A DNA stretch of 59,826 nucleotides from an archaeon (GCA_029258795.1 JAPDKB010000016.1:1-59826), one strand, 5' to 3'. Shown: positions 25,601 to 34,628, numbered from the stretch's first letter. The notes: generated by a model from the sequence alone, not told the origin. Made by a program: numbers and translations.

Positions 25601-26504
25601 AAATCCAGTGTTATCTTCAGTTCATTCAACCATAAAGACCTCCGAAGAACATTTCTATATCAAGGTTAAGTGTGATGATAAGGAAGGAAGCGGGTGCTCG
25701 CAAATCAGAGTTACATCTCCTTACTTACAGTGCGCACAGACTTCATGCAGTGATAGTTGTAGTGTAACCACGACATGCGAATCTCAACTTGAGTTCATAG
25801 CTCCTTATTGTGAAGTAGGAAAACATGAATACGAATACACAGCAATAGTAAAGGATGCTGTAGGTAATGAAAATTCTCGCACTTATTCATTACAAGTTAA
25901 ATGGAATGAAGGTTGTACGTGCTCTTCATCAGACGAGTGTTATCCGGGCTCATCCTGTCGCAGAGGTGTGTGTGGAGGTGGAGAAGACGACTCTGAAGAA
26001 ACTGGGGGAGACACAGGAACCTTCACCGGACATACCCACGTGGAAATAATATCTCCTCGAGTTAGTACTACCAGTGACGCATTCCTAATTCCCGTTGGAT
26101 CCACCTATCGCATCATTCTTTCTGTTAAAAATGAAGATATACTGCCAGAGACGTATGTAATTGAAATTAATTCCAATCCCAAGTATCCTTGGAGTACCTG
26201 GGTGTGTTTTGAAGGTAAGTGTGGTACTAATCAACCAAGGAAATATATTGTCACGTTGGAGAGGGGTGAAGAGGTCAGAATCCCATTTTTAATACATGCG
26301 TATCAACTCACCATAAACCCCGTTAACATTAACATCAGTTTAAATGGCATTGTGCTGGGCAGCGAAAACAACCTCAATCTTAAATTTAAAGTGGTTCCCG
26401 CTGAAACAGAGAGTGCGGAAGGTGGTGAGATGCCGGGCATCGGTGTTGTAAACCTCTTGGCAATATCCATTCTCGCTACTCTGTTCGTGGCTTTCCTTAT
26501 TTAA
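22626..26504 (+). CDS. Giant cysteine-rich surface protein with DUF2341, thrombospondin type 3-like and sorting-like C-terminus
   Basis: 1292 residues from the ATG at 22626; a GTG nine bases earlier is less likely. It has a signal peptide (about 5-30), then a DUF2341 domain (WYNTEWKFRVPIQVNY start, IVYMYFGNENA), a lectin-like segment (YDDFEGSSLDTEKWG), and Cys-rich modules (CTSDDECESGHC). A calcium-binding DSDGDGVRDKNDQCPNTPKGC-like repeat lies near 420, followed by Ig-like repeats. The end is MPGIGVVNLLAISILATLFV, a P-G motif followed by a hydrophobic helix resembling archaeosortase (PGF-CTERM) signals but without the usual basic tail. Likely S-layer or adhesin; partner of the 537-residue protein (inference). 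Confidence 0.75.
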   Translation: MKIHKIGKIVFVIFTVLLILNVKSPSTFGWYNTEWKFRVPIQVNYAGTSMVENYQLKLTVDYLDGMKCDFSDLMFTQVVNGVETELPYFVESYNECENAIIWIKMSKLNVGNNIVYMYFGNENAASKSNPDSVFILYDDFEGSSLDTEKWGVFDVTDGDIISVSEGYLRMIYSGGELIDGAEARIFSKKKLDMSKEYIIEWEGTFYHTPGYKGIVVAFTNTTGYLGFVYYDTGTGNYRHDLRLEVKGKQYNEILYGIAEPISGEFQLIKGKDFSECVLPTGDKIHSNHVLTGEGKVSLWVDSWGDYGDNIVNASWDWVRVRMYAYPEPTYSFGNVEKKSTGVPCTSDDECESGHCAVDYDEDGAWCMPPTSCAHDGTEYKDGAYAPECYSWNKAIRCVDGEWKVTSCGLFRLCKNGKCVWKDSDGDGVRDKNDQCPNTPKGCEVYDNGCPKAPFTYYIKNDVSASCPGSSIPVDPEHKCLSTAQNPTIKFYLRDGSGNLYPGNSDPYCDPLHGTEGWHDAEDGRYYCEFSIPSTLPPGTYTLIAKYDLGGRTYQDTIKTGFVVESQCSLNVRCGHGGRMTSTPAVSVSLSGCKNIGGTYYCKSGSSIDITQINTVVPHCSNGAWGGSVTPGILAWVYSGNVMVAEKDNKYAGCSLPSPFSNHRKYLYSLTVGFRWPCNIGWGSGAQSKSIYGVYTFQNPGHYTLYIDMINAVCDSPDYICPTKSTLCAIGSMSNDWWGFEEIARYNIYVIDPKVTFVSVPSTPQIFDGKEKLEITWKLKNTGVGKINLVVTPLCPSGWTCEVSPQEIKGMTVGQEAYVTLKLYNKKPAQQVSTKEMEVGIKVRYSDAYGLSITKEDSSKTRIVLDNKAPEVSLSAPDGYGWSASSLRFKITCDDNPYDSGYGTYGGCSKIYYLVVNENDACPQDLSSYNTHTSTPQEVLNFEGEVSCPSGNACKKKVCFAGEDRFSQRSEIHESGVFKIDREPPELSSEFVPNPVLSSVHSTIKTSEEHFYIKVKCDDKEGSGCSQIRVTSPYLQCAQTSCSDSCSVTTTCESQLEFIAPYCEVGKHEYEYTAIVKDAVGNENSRTYSLQVKWNEGCTCSSSDECYPGSSCRRGVCGGGEDDSEETGGDTGTFTGHTHVEIISPRVSTTSDAFLIPVGSTYRIILSVKNEDILPETYVIEINSNPKYPWSTWVCFEGKCGTNQPRKYIVTLERGEEVRIPFLIHAYQLTINPVNINISLNGIVLGSENNLNLKFKVVPAETESAEGGEMPGIGVVNLLAISILATLFVAFLI

Positions 26505-26526
26505 ATTTCCACTCCAATAATCCTTC

Positions 26527-27267
26527 ATGCCTGAGTTCCGGGAAGAGAAGATATTTGATGAGAATGATTACAAGTACTTTTCAAAGGTCTTCGATTTCTT
26601 CACGCTTGACGCGATAAGAACTCTGGAAATCAGGCGGGTGATAAAGCGAGCTCTCGGAGTGATAAAGGAAGGAAAGGAGTCCGTCATAGTGCTGTGTGAA
26701 GGTCCGGAAGGGGACTATAGGATTTTGAAAATTTACAAGATAGAGACATCTGATTTCAAAAGGATGGAGGACTACATAGTTGGAGATGCACGCTTCAAGT
26801 CCGTAAGAAAGAAGAAGCGCGATCTTGTTTACCTGTGGTGCAGAAAGGAATTCTCAAACCTCAAGAAAGCGCAAAAAGCCAACGTCTCTGCTCCGGCTCC
26901 GCATGCCTTCATGAAGAACCTGCTTGTGATGGACTGTGTGATGGATGGAGATGAAATAGCAAGACCGCTGGATGAAATTGATAGGGAAGAGCTTGAGAAT
27001 CCGGAGGAGTTCTTCTGGATGGTGGTGGATGAGATGAAGAAGCTCTATAAGAAGGCAAAGCTGGTTCATGCAGACATAAGCGAGTTCAACATTCTGAAAA
27101 GCAATAACAAGCCTGTGCTGATCGATTTTGCTCAGGCCGTCATGCTGACACATCCCATGGCCGAGAGGTTTCTGAAGAGGGATGTAAGGAATCTCATAAG
27201 GTTCTTCAAGAAAGAGTACAGGATCAGTGTGGAAGAGCAGGAGGTGCTTCAATACATAAAAAATTGA
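26527..27267 (+). CDS. RIO1-type atypical serine/threonine kinase
   Basis: 246 residues. The RIO signature is visible: the ATP loop region (VIVLCEGPEGDYRILKIYK), the catalytic loop LVHADISEFNIL and the metal-binding LIDFAQAV. Rio1 acts in late small-subunit ribosome maturation. The DxxQ motif is IDFAQ rather than the common IDVSQ, closer to Rio2 at that site, but overall spacing is Rio1-like. Next genes are a Pno1-type KH protein, which also acts in 40S/30S maturation, and topoisomerase VI. Confidence 0.85.
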   Translation: MPEFREEKIFDENDYKYFSKVFDFFTLDAIRTLEIRRVIKRALGVIKEGKESVIVLCEGPEGDYRILKIYKIETSDFKRMEDYIVGDARFKSVRKKKRDLVYLWCRKEFSNLKKAQKANVSAPAPHAFMKNLLVMDCVMDGDEIARPLDEIDREELENPEEFFWMVVDEMKKLYKKAKLVHADISEFNILKSNNKPVLIDFAQAVMLTHPMAERFLKRDVRNLIRFFKKEYRISVEEQEVLQYIKN

Positions 27268-27286
27268 AGCATAATAAAGTTGTTGC

Positions 27287-27850
27287 ATGGTGGAAGAAGA
27301 ACGAGGTGATTCTCTCCAGCTGTTTGAGGAATTTCTGCGCATCCCTGAAGAGAGAGTGGCCGTACTCATAGGCAGGGGCGGGAAGGATAAAAAGGAGATA
27401 GAGAGGAAGTTGGAGTGTAAAATTGAGGTCAGTTCGGACGGAGAAGTCACAATTAGAGGAGCTGATCCATTAAACGTCATGAAAGCGAGAGAGATCGTGC
27501 TCGCCATTGCCAGAGGTTTCTCCCCGGAGAATGCTATGAAGCTTCTGGATTTGAGATTGATGCTTGAAATAATAAACCTTCAGGAACTGCTCGGCAGAAA
27601 CCCGAACAGGATAACCAGACAGAAAGCGAGGATAATAGGCACACACGGCAGCGTTAAGAAACAGATAGAGCACATGACCAACACGCTGATTTCGGTTTAT
27701 GGTAAAACTGTAGCGATAATAGGCCCACCTTCAAACGTTAGAGTGGCAAGGGAAGCGATCATCATGCTTGCGGAAGGAGCTAAGCACACCACCGTTTACA
27801 GCTTCATAAAAAGGAACGCCTATGCCATAGATGATTATCCCTTCAAGTAG
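27287..27850 (+). CDS. KH-domain RNA-binding protein, Pno1/Dim2-like
   Basis: 187 residues with two KH folds. The first has GRGG (LIGRGGKDKKEIERKL near 26-41). The second has ARIIGTHGSVKKQIEHMT near 113-130, with the GxxG-type loop replaced by GTHGS. Archaeal members of the family bind 16S rRNA and pair with Rio1. It begins 19 bases after the RIO1 stop. Identification from motifs, length and context. Confidence 0.85.
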   Translation: MVEEERGDSLQLFEEFLRIPEERVAVLIGRGGKDKKEIERKLECKIEVSSDGEVTIRGADPLNVMKAREIVLAIARGFSPENAMKLLDLRLMLEIINLQELLGRNPNRITRQKARIIGTHGSVKKQIEHMTNTLISVYGKTVAIIGPPSNVRVAREAIIMLAEGAKHTTVYSFIKRNAYAIDDYPFK

Positions 27851-27913
27851 CGAATTTTTTATTAATGGGTTAGGACTAAACATTTAGTGTCCCCTTCTCT
27901 AAGGTGAGCTGAA

Positions 27914-29719
27914 ATGAGCGGCAGGGATTTTGCCAGGAAGCTTGCGGAAATGCAGAAAGAGATAAGCGTAGCTGAATTTTTCGAGAAGAACAGACATCTC
28001 CTTGGCTTCGAGAATCCGACCAAGGCCATGCTGACCTGCGTTAGAGAAGCGGTTGACAATGCTCTGGATGCGTGTGAGGAAGCCAAGATACTTCCGGAGA
28101 TTTATGTTGAGATTAAAGAACTGGATGATTCCAAGGAATACTATAAAATCGTGGTTGAGGACAACGGTCCGGGTATAATGAAGGACAAGGTGCCGCTCGT
28201 CTTTGGTAAGCTTCTCTTTGGCTCGAAGTTTCATCGGTTGAGACAGAGCAGAGGGCAGCAGGGTATAGGGATAAGCGGAGCCGTGCTCTATGCTCAGCTG
28301 ACAACGGGCAAGCCAGCCAAAATATACTCAAGGGTTGGGGACGGAAAGGTTCATGTTTTCGACATAATGATAGACACAAAGAAAAACGAGCCCAACGTGG
28401 TCAACTACATGGAGTTTGAGGGAGATGGTCATGGCGTGAGAATAGAGCTTGAAATAAAGGGTCGCTACACCAAGGGAAGGCAGTCCGTGCTCGAATATCT
28501 CAGGGCCGTTTCCATGATGAATCCGTTCGCAAGGATAGTTTTCCTTGGTCCGGATGGAAGGGAGATCGTGTTTGATAGAAAGGTGGAGGAGCTGCCTCCC
28601 GAAGCAAAGGAAATAAAGCCACACCCCCACGGCATAGAATTTGGGATGTTCCTCAGAATGCTGCAGGCAACGAAAGCAAAGAGTCTGGTTAACTTCTTCA
28701 TGAACGAGTTCTCAAGGATAGGGAAGGATACAGCCACGGATATCTGCACTCTTGCTGATATCGATCCATCAAGAAAACCTGTAAGCTTAACCATGGAGGA
28801 AGCGGAAAAAATATGGAATGTTATGCAGAACATGAAATTCTATGCACCACCGACAAACTGCCTCTCTCCGGTTGGTGCCGAAGCCATAGAGAAAAGCTTG
28901 AGAGTTGAGCTCAACCCGGAGTTTGTGGTGGCGGTAAGCAGAAAACCTGCTGTTTACAGAGGTAATCCCTTTCTGGTTGAGGTCGGCATAGCTTATGGTG
29001 GCGATTTAGATGCTGAAGGTCCTGTAACCATCTATCGCTATGCCAACAAGATGCCGCTGTTGTATGAGCAGTCAGCATGCGCCATAACCAAAGCCATAGC
29101 AGAGGTGGACTGGAGAAGATATGGGTTGAGCCAGCCGAACGGCAGCTTGCCTTACGGCCCATTGGCAATAGCGGTGCATTTCGCCTCCGTTTGGGTGCCG
29201 TACACCTCTGAAGGTAAGGAGGCCATAGCAGCTTATCCGGAAATCATGAAGGAGATAAAGCTCGGCCTGCAGGAAGCCGGCAGAAAGCTCGGCGCTTATC
29301 TTTCAGCAAAGAGAAAGGAGAGAATGAGGCAGAAGAGGATAAGCATATTCATGCGCTACTCTCCAGAGATAATCACAGCCGTAAAGCGTCTGTCCAATGT
29401 TGATGAAAAGGTTGTGGAAGAAGCGCTGATGAACCTGCTCAAATCAAGGGGGCTTTACCAGCAGGAGGATGCGGAAGTGGTAGCGGAGGATGTTGTGTAT
29501 GAAGCAGAGCAGGTTGAGGAAAAGGTAGAGAGAGTGGAGCATGCTCATGAAGAAACTAGCGCTTCGGGCGGCGATGCTGATGTGGAGATGATGAAATCCG
29601 AGGGCGCTGAAGAAAAGAAAATGGAGACTTTCGATGAGGGTGGAAGCGAGGAGAGAAGCGCGGATGAGAGCACGGATGAAAGCAACGCTTCCCTCAAAAG
29701 ATGGATGGTGATCGAATGA
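27914..29719 (+). CDS. top6B: DNA topoisomerase VI subunit B
   Basis: 601 residues, the GHKL ATPase subunit of topoisomerase [20 protein letters not shown] and QGIGISGA are the N, G1 and G2 boxes. A transducer domain follows, and the last 100 or so residues are an acidic, low-complexity tail. The GGTGAG site sets the start at 27914. It overlaps top6A by 4 bases (ATGA). Confidence 0.97.
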   Translation: MSGRDFARKLAEMQKEISVAEFFEKNRHLLGFENPTKAMLTCVREAVDNALDACEEAKILPEIYVEIKELDDSKEYYKIVVEDNGPGIMKDKVPLVFGKLLFGSKFHRLRQSRGQQGIGISGAVLYAQLTTGKPAKIYSRVGDGKVHVFDIMIDTKKNEPNVVNYMEFEGDGHGVRIELEIKGRYTKGRQSVLEYLRAVSMMNPFARIVFLGPDGREIVFDRKVEELPPEAKEIKPHPHGIEFGMFLRMLQATKAKSLVNFFMNEFSRIGKDTATDICTLADIDPSRKPVSLTMEEAEKIWNVMQNMKFYAPPTNCLSPVGAEAIEKSLRVELNPEFVVAVSRKPAVYRGNPFLVEVGIAYGGDLDAEGPVTIYRYANKMPLLYEQSACAITKAIAEVDWRRYGLSQPNGSLPYGPLAIAVHFASVWVPYTSEGKEAIAAYPEIMKEIKLGLQEAGRKLGAYLSAKRKERMRQKRISIFMRYSPEIITAVKRLSNVDEKVVEEALMNLLKSRGLYQQEDAEVVAEDVVYEAEQVEEKVERVEHAHEETSASGGDADVEMMKSEGAEEKKMETFDEGGSEERSADESTDESNASLKRWMVIE

Positions 29720-30816
29720 GGGACGATGTTAGCGATGAGGAGATAATTGAAGCTTTGAGCGAGATAGGAAGGAAAGTGCTCATGCAGATGATGGAGGGCG
29801 AGAATCCCTACATAGAGATGAAGGTCAGAACGCTGTCAAACGTTTACTTCGATGAGAAGGAGAGGATAATCAAGCTTGGAGACATGACGCAGAAGCGCTA
29901 TTTTCTCAACGTTGGTCAGGCAAAGAAGTTCATGCAGACATTGCTTGTGGCCGAGAGGATAAAGTGGCTGCTGGAGCAGAACAGAAGCCTGAGTAAGAGG
30001 CAGCTTTTCTACACGCTGAAGCACACCATTCCGGGCACGAAAGAAAATACTTTTGATGAACAGGATGAGAGTGATGATGTGCTTGAGGATCTGGAAGTCA
30101 CGATTGACGTGCTTGTGGAGCGCTTTAACATCATAGCCGATTCCAAGGGTGTGATGGCTGGTCCGCTCGTGGTGGAGGATAAGGGCGATATAATAGATCT
30201 GACGAAGATGGGTAGCGCGGGTTATGCTGTGCCAGGTATAGTTGAACCGGATGTTGTCAAGTTCAAGGAGTGTTCAGCCGAGTATGTTCTTGTTGTTGAA
30301 AAAGCAGCTGTGTGGAATTTGCTTAATGAGGACAGGTACTGGGAGAAGGAGAACTGCATACTGCTTACAGGTAAGGGTCAGCCCTCCAGAGCTGAGCGCA
30401 GGATGGTGCATCGCTTGCACAAAGAGCTCGGCCTGCCCGTCTATGTTTTTACCGACATGGATCCGTGGGGATACTATATCTACTCCGTTTACAAGCAGGG
30501 CTCAATAAATCTGGCACATTTCTCCATGAAGTGTGGTGTGCCTGAAGCAAAGTTCATAGGGTTCTGCACATCTGATGTGAAAGAATTTGACATGCCGAGT
30601 GATGCCTTCATCAAGATGAAGGACATAGATTTCAAGAGAATCAAGGAACTGAAGAACTACGAGTGGTTCAAGAACAGGGAATGGCAGAAGGAGCTTGAAA
30701 ATTTAAGAAAGTTCGGCTACAAGATAGAGCAGGACGCTCTGGTTATGAAGGGACTGGAGTTCACGGCAAAGGAATACCTGCCAACCAAGATTGAGAACAG
30801 GATGTTTCTGCCGTGA
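29716..30816 (+). CDS. top6A: DNA topoisomerase VI subunit A (Spo11-like)
   Basis: 366 residues from the ATG at 29716, inside the top6B stop and preceded by GGTGATC, a near-perfect anti-Shine-Dalgarno match. The catalytic Tyr sits in [11 protein letters not shown], and the Toprim metal site is [11 protein letters not shown]. It cleaves double-stranded DNA and with Top6B relaxes and decatenates DNA. An in-frame ATG at 29701 is less likely because it falls within top6B and lacks a site. Confidence 0.96.
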   Translation: MRDDVSDEEIIEALSEIGRKVLMQMMEGENPYIEMKVRTLSNVYFDEKERIIKLGDMTQKRYFLNVGQAKKFMQTLLVAERIKWLLEQNRSLSKRQLFYTLKHTIPGTKENTFDEQDESDDVLEDLEVTIDVLVERFNIIADSKGVMAGPLVVEDKGDIIDLTKMGSAGYAVPGIVEPDVVKFKECSAEYVLVVEKAAVWNLLNEDRYWEKENCILLTGKGQPSRAERRMVHRLHKELGLPVYVFTDMDPWGYYIYSVYKQGSINLAHFSMKCGVPEAKFIGFCTSDVKEFDMPSDAFIKMKDIDFKRIKELKNYEWFKNREWQKELENLRKFGYKIEQDALVMKGLEFTAKEYLPTKIENRMFLP

Positions 30817-30827
30817 GGTGAAAAAGT

Positions 30828-31643
30828 GTGCTGAGGAATCTCCTTTATCTGTTCAGAAACATGCGGCTGTGGGACGGTAAGGGATATATCGGAATGCTGT
30901 TCTTGGGTTTGCTGCTGAACAAAACATTAATTCCTGTAAGAGAGCTGATGGCATTTGCCGCAGCATCCATGCTATTTGTTGGTTACGCTTTCAGCATAAA
31001 CAACTGCTTCGATGTTGACACGGACAGCGTGAACAAACGGAAGAAATCCAAGAATCCGGTTGCAAGCGGTGAGATCAGCAGGAGCGGTGCGATGCTCTTT
31101 TCTTTTATTCTTATCGCATCCGGAACCCTTATCGTTGCTCGTTTCTTCAGCAGAACCATGCTTTTGATTTATGTGATGATGGGTTTTCTTGCCACAATCT
31201 ACTCCGCACCGCCCAGACTTAAAGCCATACCGATACTGGATGTCGTGTCCCACGGCTTTTTCTTCGGAATGCTGCCCGTTTACTTCGGTGCTTATTATGA
31301 TGGAGCTCTCACAGCGAAAGAACTGTGGGTTGGAGTTGCCTTTTTCCTCTATTCCTGCTTCCTTCAGCTCAGGAATCTGCTTGAGGATTACAGGAGTGAC
31401 GCTGTCGCAGGCCTGCGCACAACTCCCGTGGTTGTCGGTCCCACCAGCTCCATCATTCTATCTGTGTTGAGCGGGGCACTGAGCAACATGCTTGCTGCAT
31501 GGATAATTGCAAGCTCTTATCCCATTCTTCTGGTTTTTTCTTTTTTGATTTTTGTTTTATTCGTGTTTTTGGGCAGAGAGAAACTCAACAGAATTTTGGA
31601 TTGCACCATGGTGATGCTATGCATCCTGCTGATCTTGGATTGA
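30828..31643 (+). CDS. UbiA-family prenyltransferase
   Basis: 271 residues, about seven or eight membrane helices. The first Asp-rich motif is NNCFDVDTD with KNPVASGEIS, and the second is LEDYRSDAVAGLRTTP; both are diagnostic. In archaea such enzymes make digeranylgeranylglyceryl phosphate or prenylate quinones. The substrate is not readable. It starts with GTG, 7 bases after a GAGGTGA site that overlaps the top6A stop. It heads a three-gene membrane/lipid string. Confidence 0.8.
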   Translation: MLRNLLYLFRNMRLWDGKGYIGMLFLGLLLNKTLIPVRELMAFAAASMLFVGYAFSINNCFDVDTDSVNKRKKSKNPVASGEISRSGAMLFSFILIASGTLIVARFFSRTMLLIYVMMGFLATIYSAPPRLKAIPILDVVSHGFFFGMLPVYFGAYYDGALTAKELWVGVAFFLYSCFLQLRNLLEDYRSDAVAGLRTTPVVVGPTSSIILSVLSGALSNMLAAWIIASSYPILLVFSFLIFVLFVFLGREKLNRILDCTMVMLCILLILD

Positions 31644-32518
31644 AGAAAAGATTCAGGTTGTTGAAGGAGTGCAGGTATGTAAGAATCCTGCAAACGCTGG
31701 CGGGAGTTCTCGCAATAATATATCTTTTAACGATGGTGAATGGTGAAGAGCTCCTGATCGCCACCAAAAAATTGACGCTGTCCAACATCATTTTATGCGG
31801 TTCCCTGTCGTTGATTCATCTCCTCGCTTCATCCATGAGATGGTACATCTTCATCCCGAAGGGACGGAAGAAAGAAGCTTCTTATTTCGATGTGGTCAGA
31901 GCAAACCTTCAGGCCCATTCTTTTTTGACATCTCTGCCTATGGGTGTGGGGCACCTGATCAAACCGAAGCTGCTTCCGGGAAAATATACGGGCAACCTTC
32001 TGTCGCTCATGTTAAGCCAGGCCATGGAGATGAACGCGCTGCTCTTCATTTTCATATTCATGAAGACCGGCGCTAAAGCGTGCGTAACCGCCATGATCGT
32101 CTGGATGCTGGCTGTTTTGGTCGGGAAGCGGGTAAGAGGGAGTCACAGGCTTTTGAAAAAAATCAGGAAGGCAACCTATGGCAGGCGGTGGTCGTGGCAC
32201 GAAGCACACGTATTTGCGGGTGTGATTTTGGGTGCGGTAACGCTGATGGCGCAGGCAACAGGGCTCGTTCTTTCCTTCAAATCGTTTGGAGTGGAGATAT
32301 CGATGAAGACGGCCATTCTTGCCGTGCTCTTCAGCCATGGTATGGGAGTCATCTCGCCATTTCCCGGAGGACTGGGAGGTAGCGAGCTCGGAATTGCTCT
32401 GGTAACGGGACAGACCACCACATCGGTTCTTGCTGCTTTTACCTACAAACTCATCTTTCAGTATGCTTACTCCGTTGCGGGGTCGTTGCTTCTCATTCGA
32501 AAGGGTGTTGAGAGGTAG
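31619..32518 (+). CDS. UPF0104 / lysylphosphatidylglycerol synthase TM-like membrane protein
   Basis: About 299 residues with seven or eight hydrophobic helices. The conserved HGMGVISPFPGGLGGSELGI stretch near the C-terminus matches the UPF0104 family. The start is uncertain: ATG 31619 overlaps the UbiA end by 25 bases and follows GGTGATGCT; the frame stays open further upstream without a site. Family members are flippase- or synthase-like, with unknown substrates. A second copy lies at 50776-51693. Confidence 0.7.
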   Translation: MHPADLGLKKRFRLLKECRYVRILQTLAGVLAIIYLLTMVNGEELLIATKKLTLSNIILCGSLSLIHLLASSMRWYIFIPKGRKKEASYFDVVRANLQAHSFLTSLPMGVGHLIKPKLLPGKYTGNLLSLMLSQAMEMNALLFIFIFMKTGAKACVTAMIVWMLAVLVGKRVRGSHRLLKKIRKATYGRRWSWHEAHVFAGVILGAVTLMAQATGLVLSFKSFGVEISMKTAILAVLFSHGMGVISPFPGGLGGSELGIALVTGQTTTSVLAAFTYKLIFQYAYSVAGSLLLIRKGVER

Positions 32519-32525
32519 TGAGGTC

Positions 32526-33713
32526 ATGAGGGTTGCACTGGTGAGTGACTGGTACTATCCGGTCATAGGAGGTGTGGCAAGCCACATGCATTCTCTTGCG
32601 CTCAAACTCAGGGATAAGGGGCATGATGTCGCGATAGTAACCAATAACTGGGAGACGGGTAAGGAGGTTGAGCTTGAAGAAAAAGGTGTGGAGCTCATAA
32701 AGGTTGAGGGGAAGATCAGCCCGGTTGTGAGGGTGAATCTATCCGTGATGATGGGATCGATTCACACGCTAACAGAAACGATAAGTGACTTTGACGTTGT
32801 GCACGCGCACCACGCATTTGTACCGCTTTCCTTCCGGGCCCTAAGCGCCGCTGAGGAGCTTGGCATACCATCGGTGCTGACCACTCACACTATATCCTTT
32901 ATGCACGAGTTCAAGCTGTGGAAGGTGGTTGGAAAGCAGCTCTCCCTCGTTGGGGCGGGGATAGGTGATGCGAGGAAGATAATTGCCGTCAGCAATGCAG
33001 CAGCGAAATTCATAGAACACTTCCTGAAACCGGAGGAGAGGGAAAAGGTATGCGTGGTGCCAAATGGTGTGGATATCAACAGGTTCGTTTCACCAAAGCC
33101 GGAGGAAAAAGAGAGGATTAAGGAGGAGCTTGGCATAAACGCGGAGTGTGTTGTGCTCTACCTGAGCAGGATGAGCCTGAGAAAGGGTCCGAACATCCTT
33201 CTTAAAGCTTTTGGCAATCTTCTGAAGGAACTCGATGAGGAAAGGAGAAAGAACGTCAAGCTGATAATGGCCGGTGGGGGTGAGATGCTTCCGGCTCTCA
33301 AAGCGCAGGCAAAAATCCTTGGAATCGGGGAAAGTGTCGTATTTACGGGCAGGGTTGATGATGATATCGTGCCAAAGCTGTTCAGAATAGCTGACGTCTT
33401 TGTGCTTCCATCCATCACGGCCGAGGCGTTCGGTATGGTTATTCTTGAAGCCATGGCCTCCGGCATACCTGTCGTGGCAACAGAGGTGGGCGGCATACCG
33501 GAAATAGTGAAAAAATCGAAATGCGGGATTTTGGTTGAGCCGCTGAACGATGCTGAGCTGTCGAAAGCGGTCCTGAAACTGCTTGAGGATGAGGAGCTCC
33601 GCAGAAAGATGGGAAGAAAGGGAAGGTATGCCGCTGAGAAGCACTACAGCTGGGATGTTGTGACGGAGAACGTGTTGAAAATCTACAGGGAAGTCATGGA
33701 AGCTCGCTCGTAG
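32526..33713 (+). CDS. GT4-family glycosyltransferase
   Basis: 395 residues from ATG 32526. The N-terminal Rossmann domain opens VALVSDWYYPVIGGVASHMH. The GT4 donor-binding region has PSITAEAFGMVILEAMASG with the E-x7-E motif, then ATEVGGIPEIV. The sequence resembles PIG-A-like archaeal members that transfer sugars to lipids. With the UbiA and UPF0104 genes upstream, glycolipid or lipid-linked sugar synthesis is a reasonable inference. Confidence 0.85.
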   Translation: MRVALVSDWYYPVIGGVASHMHSLALKLRDKGHDVAIVTNNWETGKEVELEEKGVELIKVEGKISPVVRVNLSVMMGSIHTLTETISDFDVVHAHHAFVPLSFRALSAAEELGIPSVLTTHTISFMHEFKLWKVVGKQLSLVGAGIGDARKIIAVSNAAAKFIEHFLKPEEREKVCVVPNGVDINRFVSPKPEEKERIKEELGINAECVVLYLSRMSLRKGPNILLKAFGNLLKELDEERRKNVKLIMAGGGEMLPALKAQAKILGIGESVVFTGRVDDDIVPKLFRIADVFVLPSITAEAFGMVILEAMASGIPVVATEVGGIPEIVKKSKCGILVEPLNDAELSKAVLKLLEDEELRRKMGRKGRYAAEKHYSWDVVTENVLKIYREVMEARS

Positions 33714-33766
33714 CACTTTAAAACTTTTTAAACATTTTCTAGAAATAGATAATTTAGATTTCTGCT

Positions 33767-33842
33767 GCCCCCGTAGCTCAGCAGGTAGAGCGCGCGGCTG
33801 TTAACCGCGTTGTCCCAGGTTCGAGTCCTGGCGGGGGCGCCA
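33767..33842 (+). tRNA. tRNA-Asn (GTT), 3' CCA encoded
   Basis: A full cloverleaf. Acceptor GCCCCCG pairs with CGGGGGC. The D-arm is GCTC...GAGC. The anticodon stem is CGCGG/CCGCG around loop CTGTTAA, giving anticodon GTT. The T-arm is CCAGG-TTCGAGT-CCTGG, the discriminator is G, and CCA is encoded. No intron. The nearest gene on the far side is a convergent membrane protein 13 bases away. Confidence 0.97.
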
Positions 33843-33855
33843 TTTTGCTATTTCT

Positions 33856-34278
33856 TCACGGTACACCAAACCACACAAGCAATACGAAAAAGCACTGTCT
33901 CATCGCGAGCAGCAGTGGGAATTCCGTTTTTGTTTTGAGCTTGTAAACTGAGAGCCAGATGTTGAGCGAGAGCATCCAGAAAACCTGTGGATACGGCATG
34001 AAGATCAGCATCTCTGAAACCCTGTCACACGCTATATCCACCACATCATCGCCTTCTTTTCTTTCCATTCTCGCAGCCACACCATCCAGATAATCCAGGA
34101 ACCACACGCATCCGAGTATCATCACCGCCAGCGTTTTATTCAACACCCCGTAAAAATACAGCACGGGATAAAGAGCACTCACAACCACAGAGATCCGGCT
34201 GATGATATTCGCTTTCGGTAACGGTATTCCTTCCCACAACACATCTAGAACTTTATAGTGGCGAGTCCAGAAGCCCAT
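33856..34278 (-). CDS. CDP-alcohol phosphatidyltransferase-like membrane protein
   Basis: 140 residues, shorter than the usual 180-200. The family motif is present as DYLDGVAAR followed by DIACDR. The spacing from the AR arginine to the third Asp is 11 positions rather than the typical 13, with G before DDVV. Several hydrophobic helices flank it. Family enzymes join CDP-activated alcohols to alcohols in lipid synthesis. Activity is uncertain because of the shorter loop and length. It overlaps the next gene by 34 bases. Confidence 0.6.
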   Translation of the reverse strand: MGFWTRHYKVLDVLWEGIPLPKANIISRISVVVSALYPVLYFYGVLNKTLAVMILGCVWFLDYLDGVAARMERKEGDDVVDIACDRVSEMLIFMPYPQVFWMLSLNIWLSVYKLKTKTEFPLLLAMRQCFFVLLVWFGVP

Positions 34279-34628
34279 ACCATCACGCTCATCACCGCTT
34301 TTATCTTCAGGGAAAGGTTGTAGTCCACCTTTTTCTCAATGAAAGGGTAGAAAGGTCTCGTTTCCCCAGTAACAAAATCAAGGAAGATGTGGGTGATCAC
34401 GCCGCAGGCAAAAAGGTGGTGGTGCGTGAGGGATGCTATCAAAACCACCAGCGAAAGAAATGGCAGCTCGTGAAACCACGTTCTCGATTCCGCCCTCCTG
34501 AACTTTCGCTTGGCATACACATACACCTTGTCCAGATCAGGGAACAGGCTTCCAAAAGTGAGTTCCTTTGAGAAAATGAGCGTTCCCGTCATGAAATGCG
34601 CAAGTATGACATGACTGACAAAATCCAT
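34245..34628 (-). CDS. DUF457/YdjM-like membrane-bound hydrolase
   Basis: 127 residues, three or four hydrophobic segments. Conserved-looking polar residues are FVSHVILAHF near the start, LFPDLDKVY, and HIFLDFVTGETRPFYPF, which fit the DUF457 metal-dependent membrane hydrolase family. The substrate is unknown. It is the upstream gene of a two-gene minus-strand unit with the CDP-alcohol transferase-like gene. Confidence 0.65.
   Translation of the reverse strand: MDFVSHVILAHFMTGTLIFSKELTFGSLFPDLDKVYVYAKRKFRRAESRTWFHELPFLSLVVLIASLTHHHLFACGVITHIFLDFVTGETRPFYPFIEKKVDYNLSLKIKAVMSVMVWASGLATIKF

Noticed and set aside
33090-33716. Minus-strand frame of about 208 codons inside the GT4 gene
   Set aside because: Antisense shadow of a well-supported gene; composition rich in His/Phe/Ser as expected of shadows.
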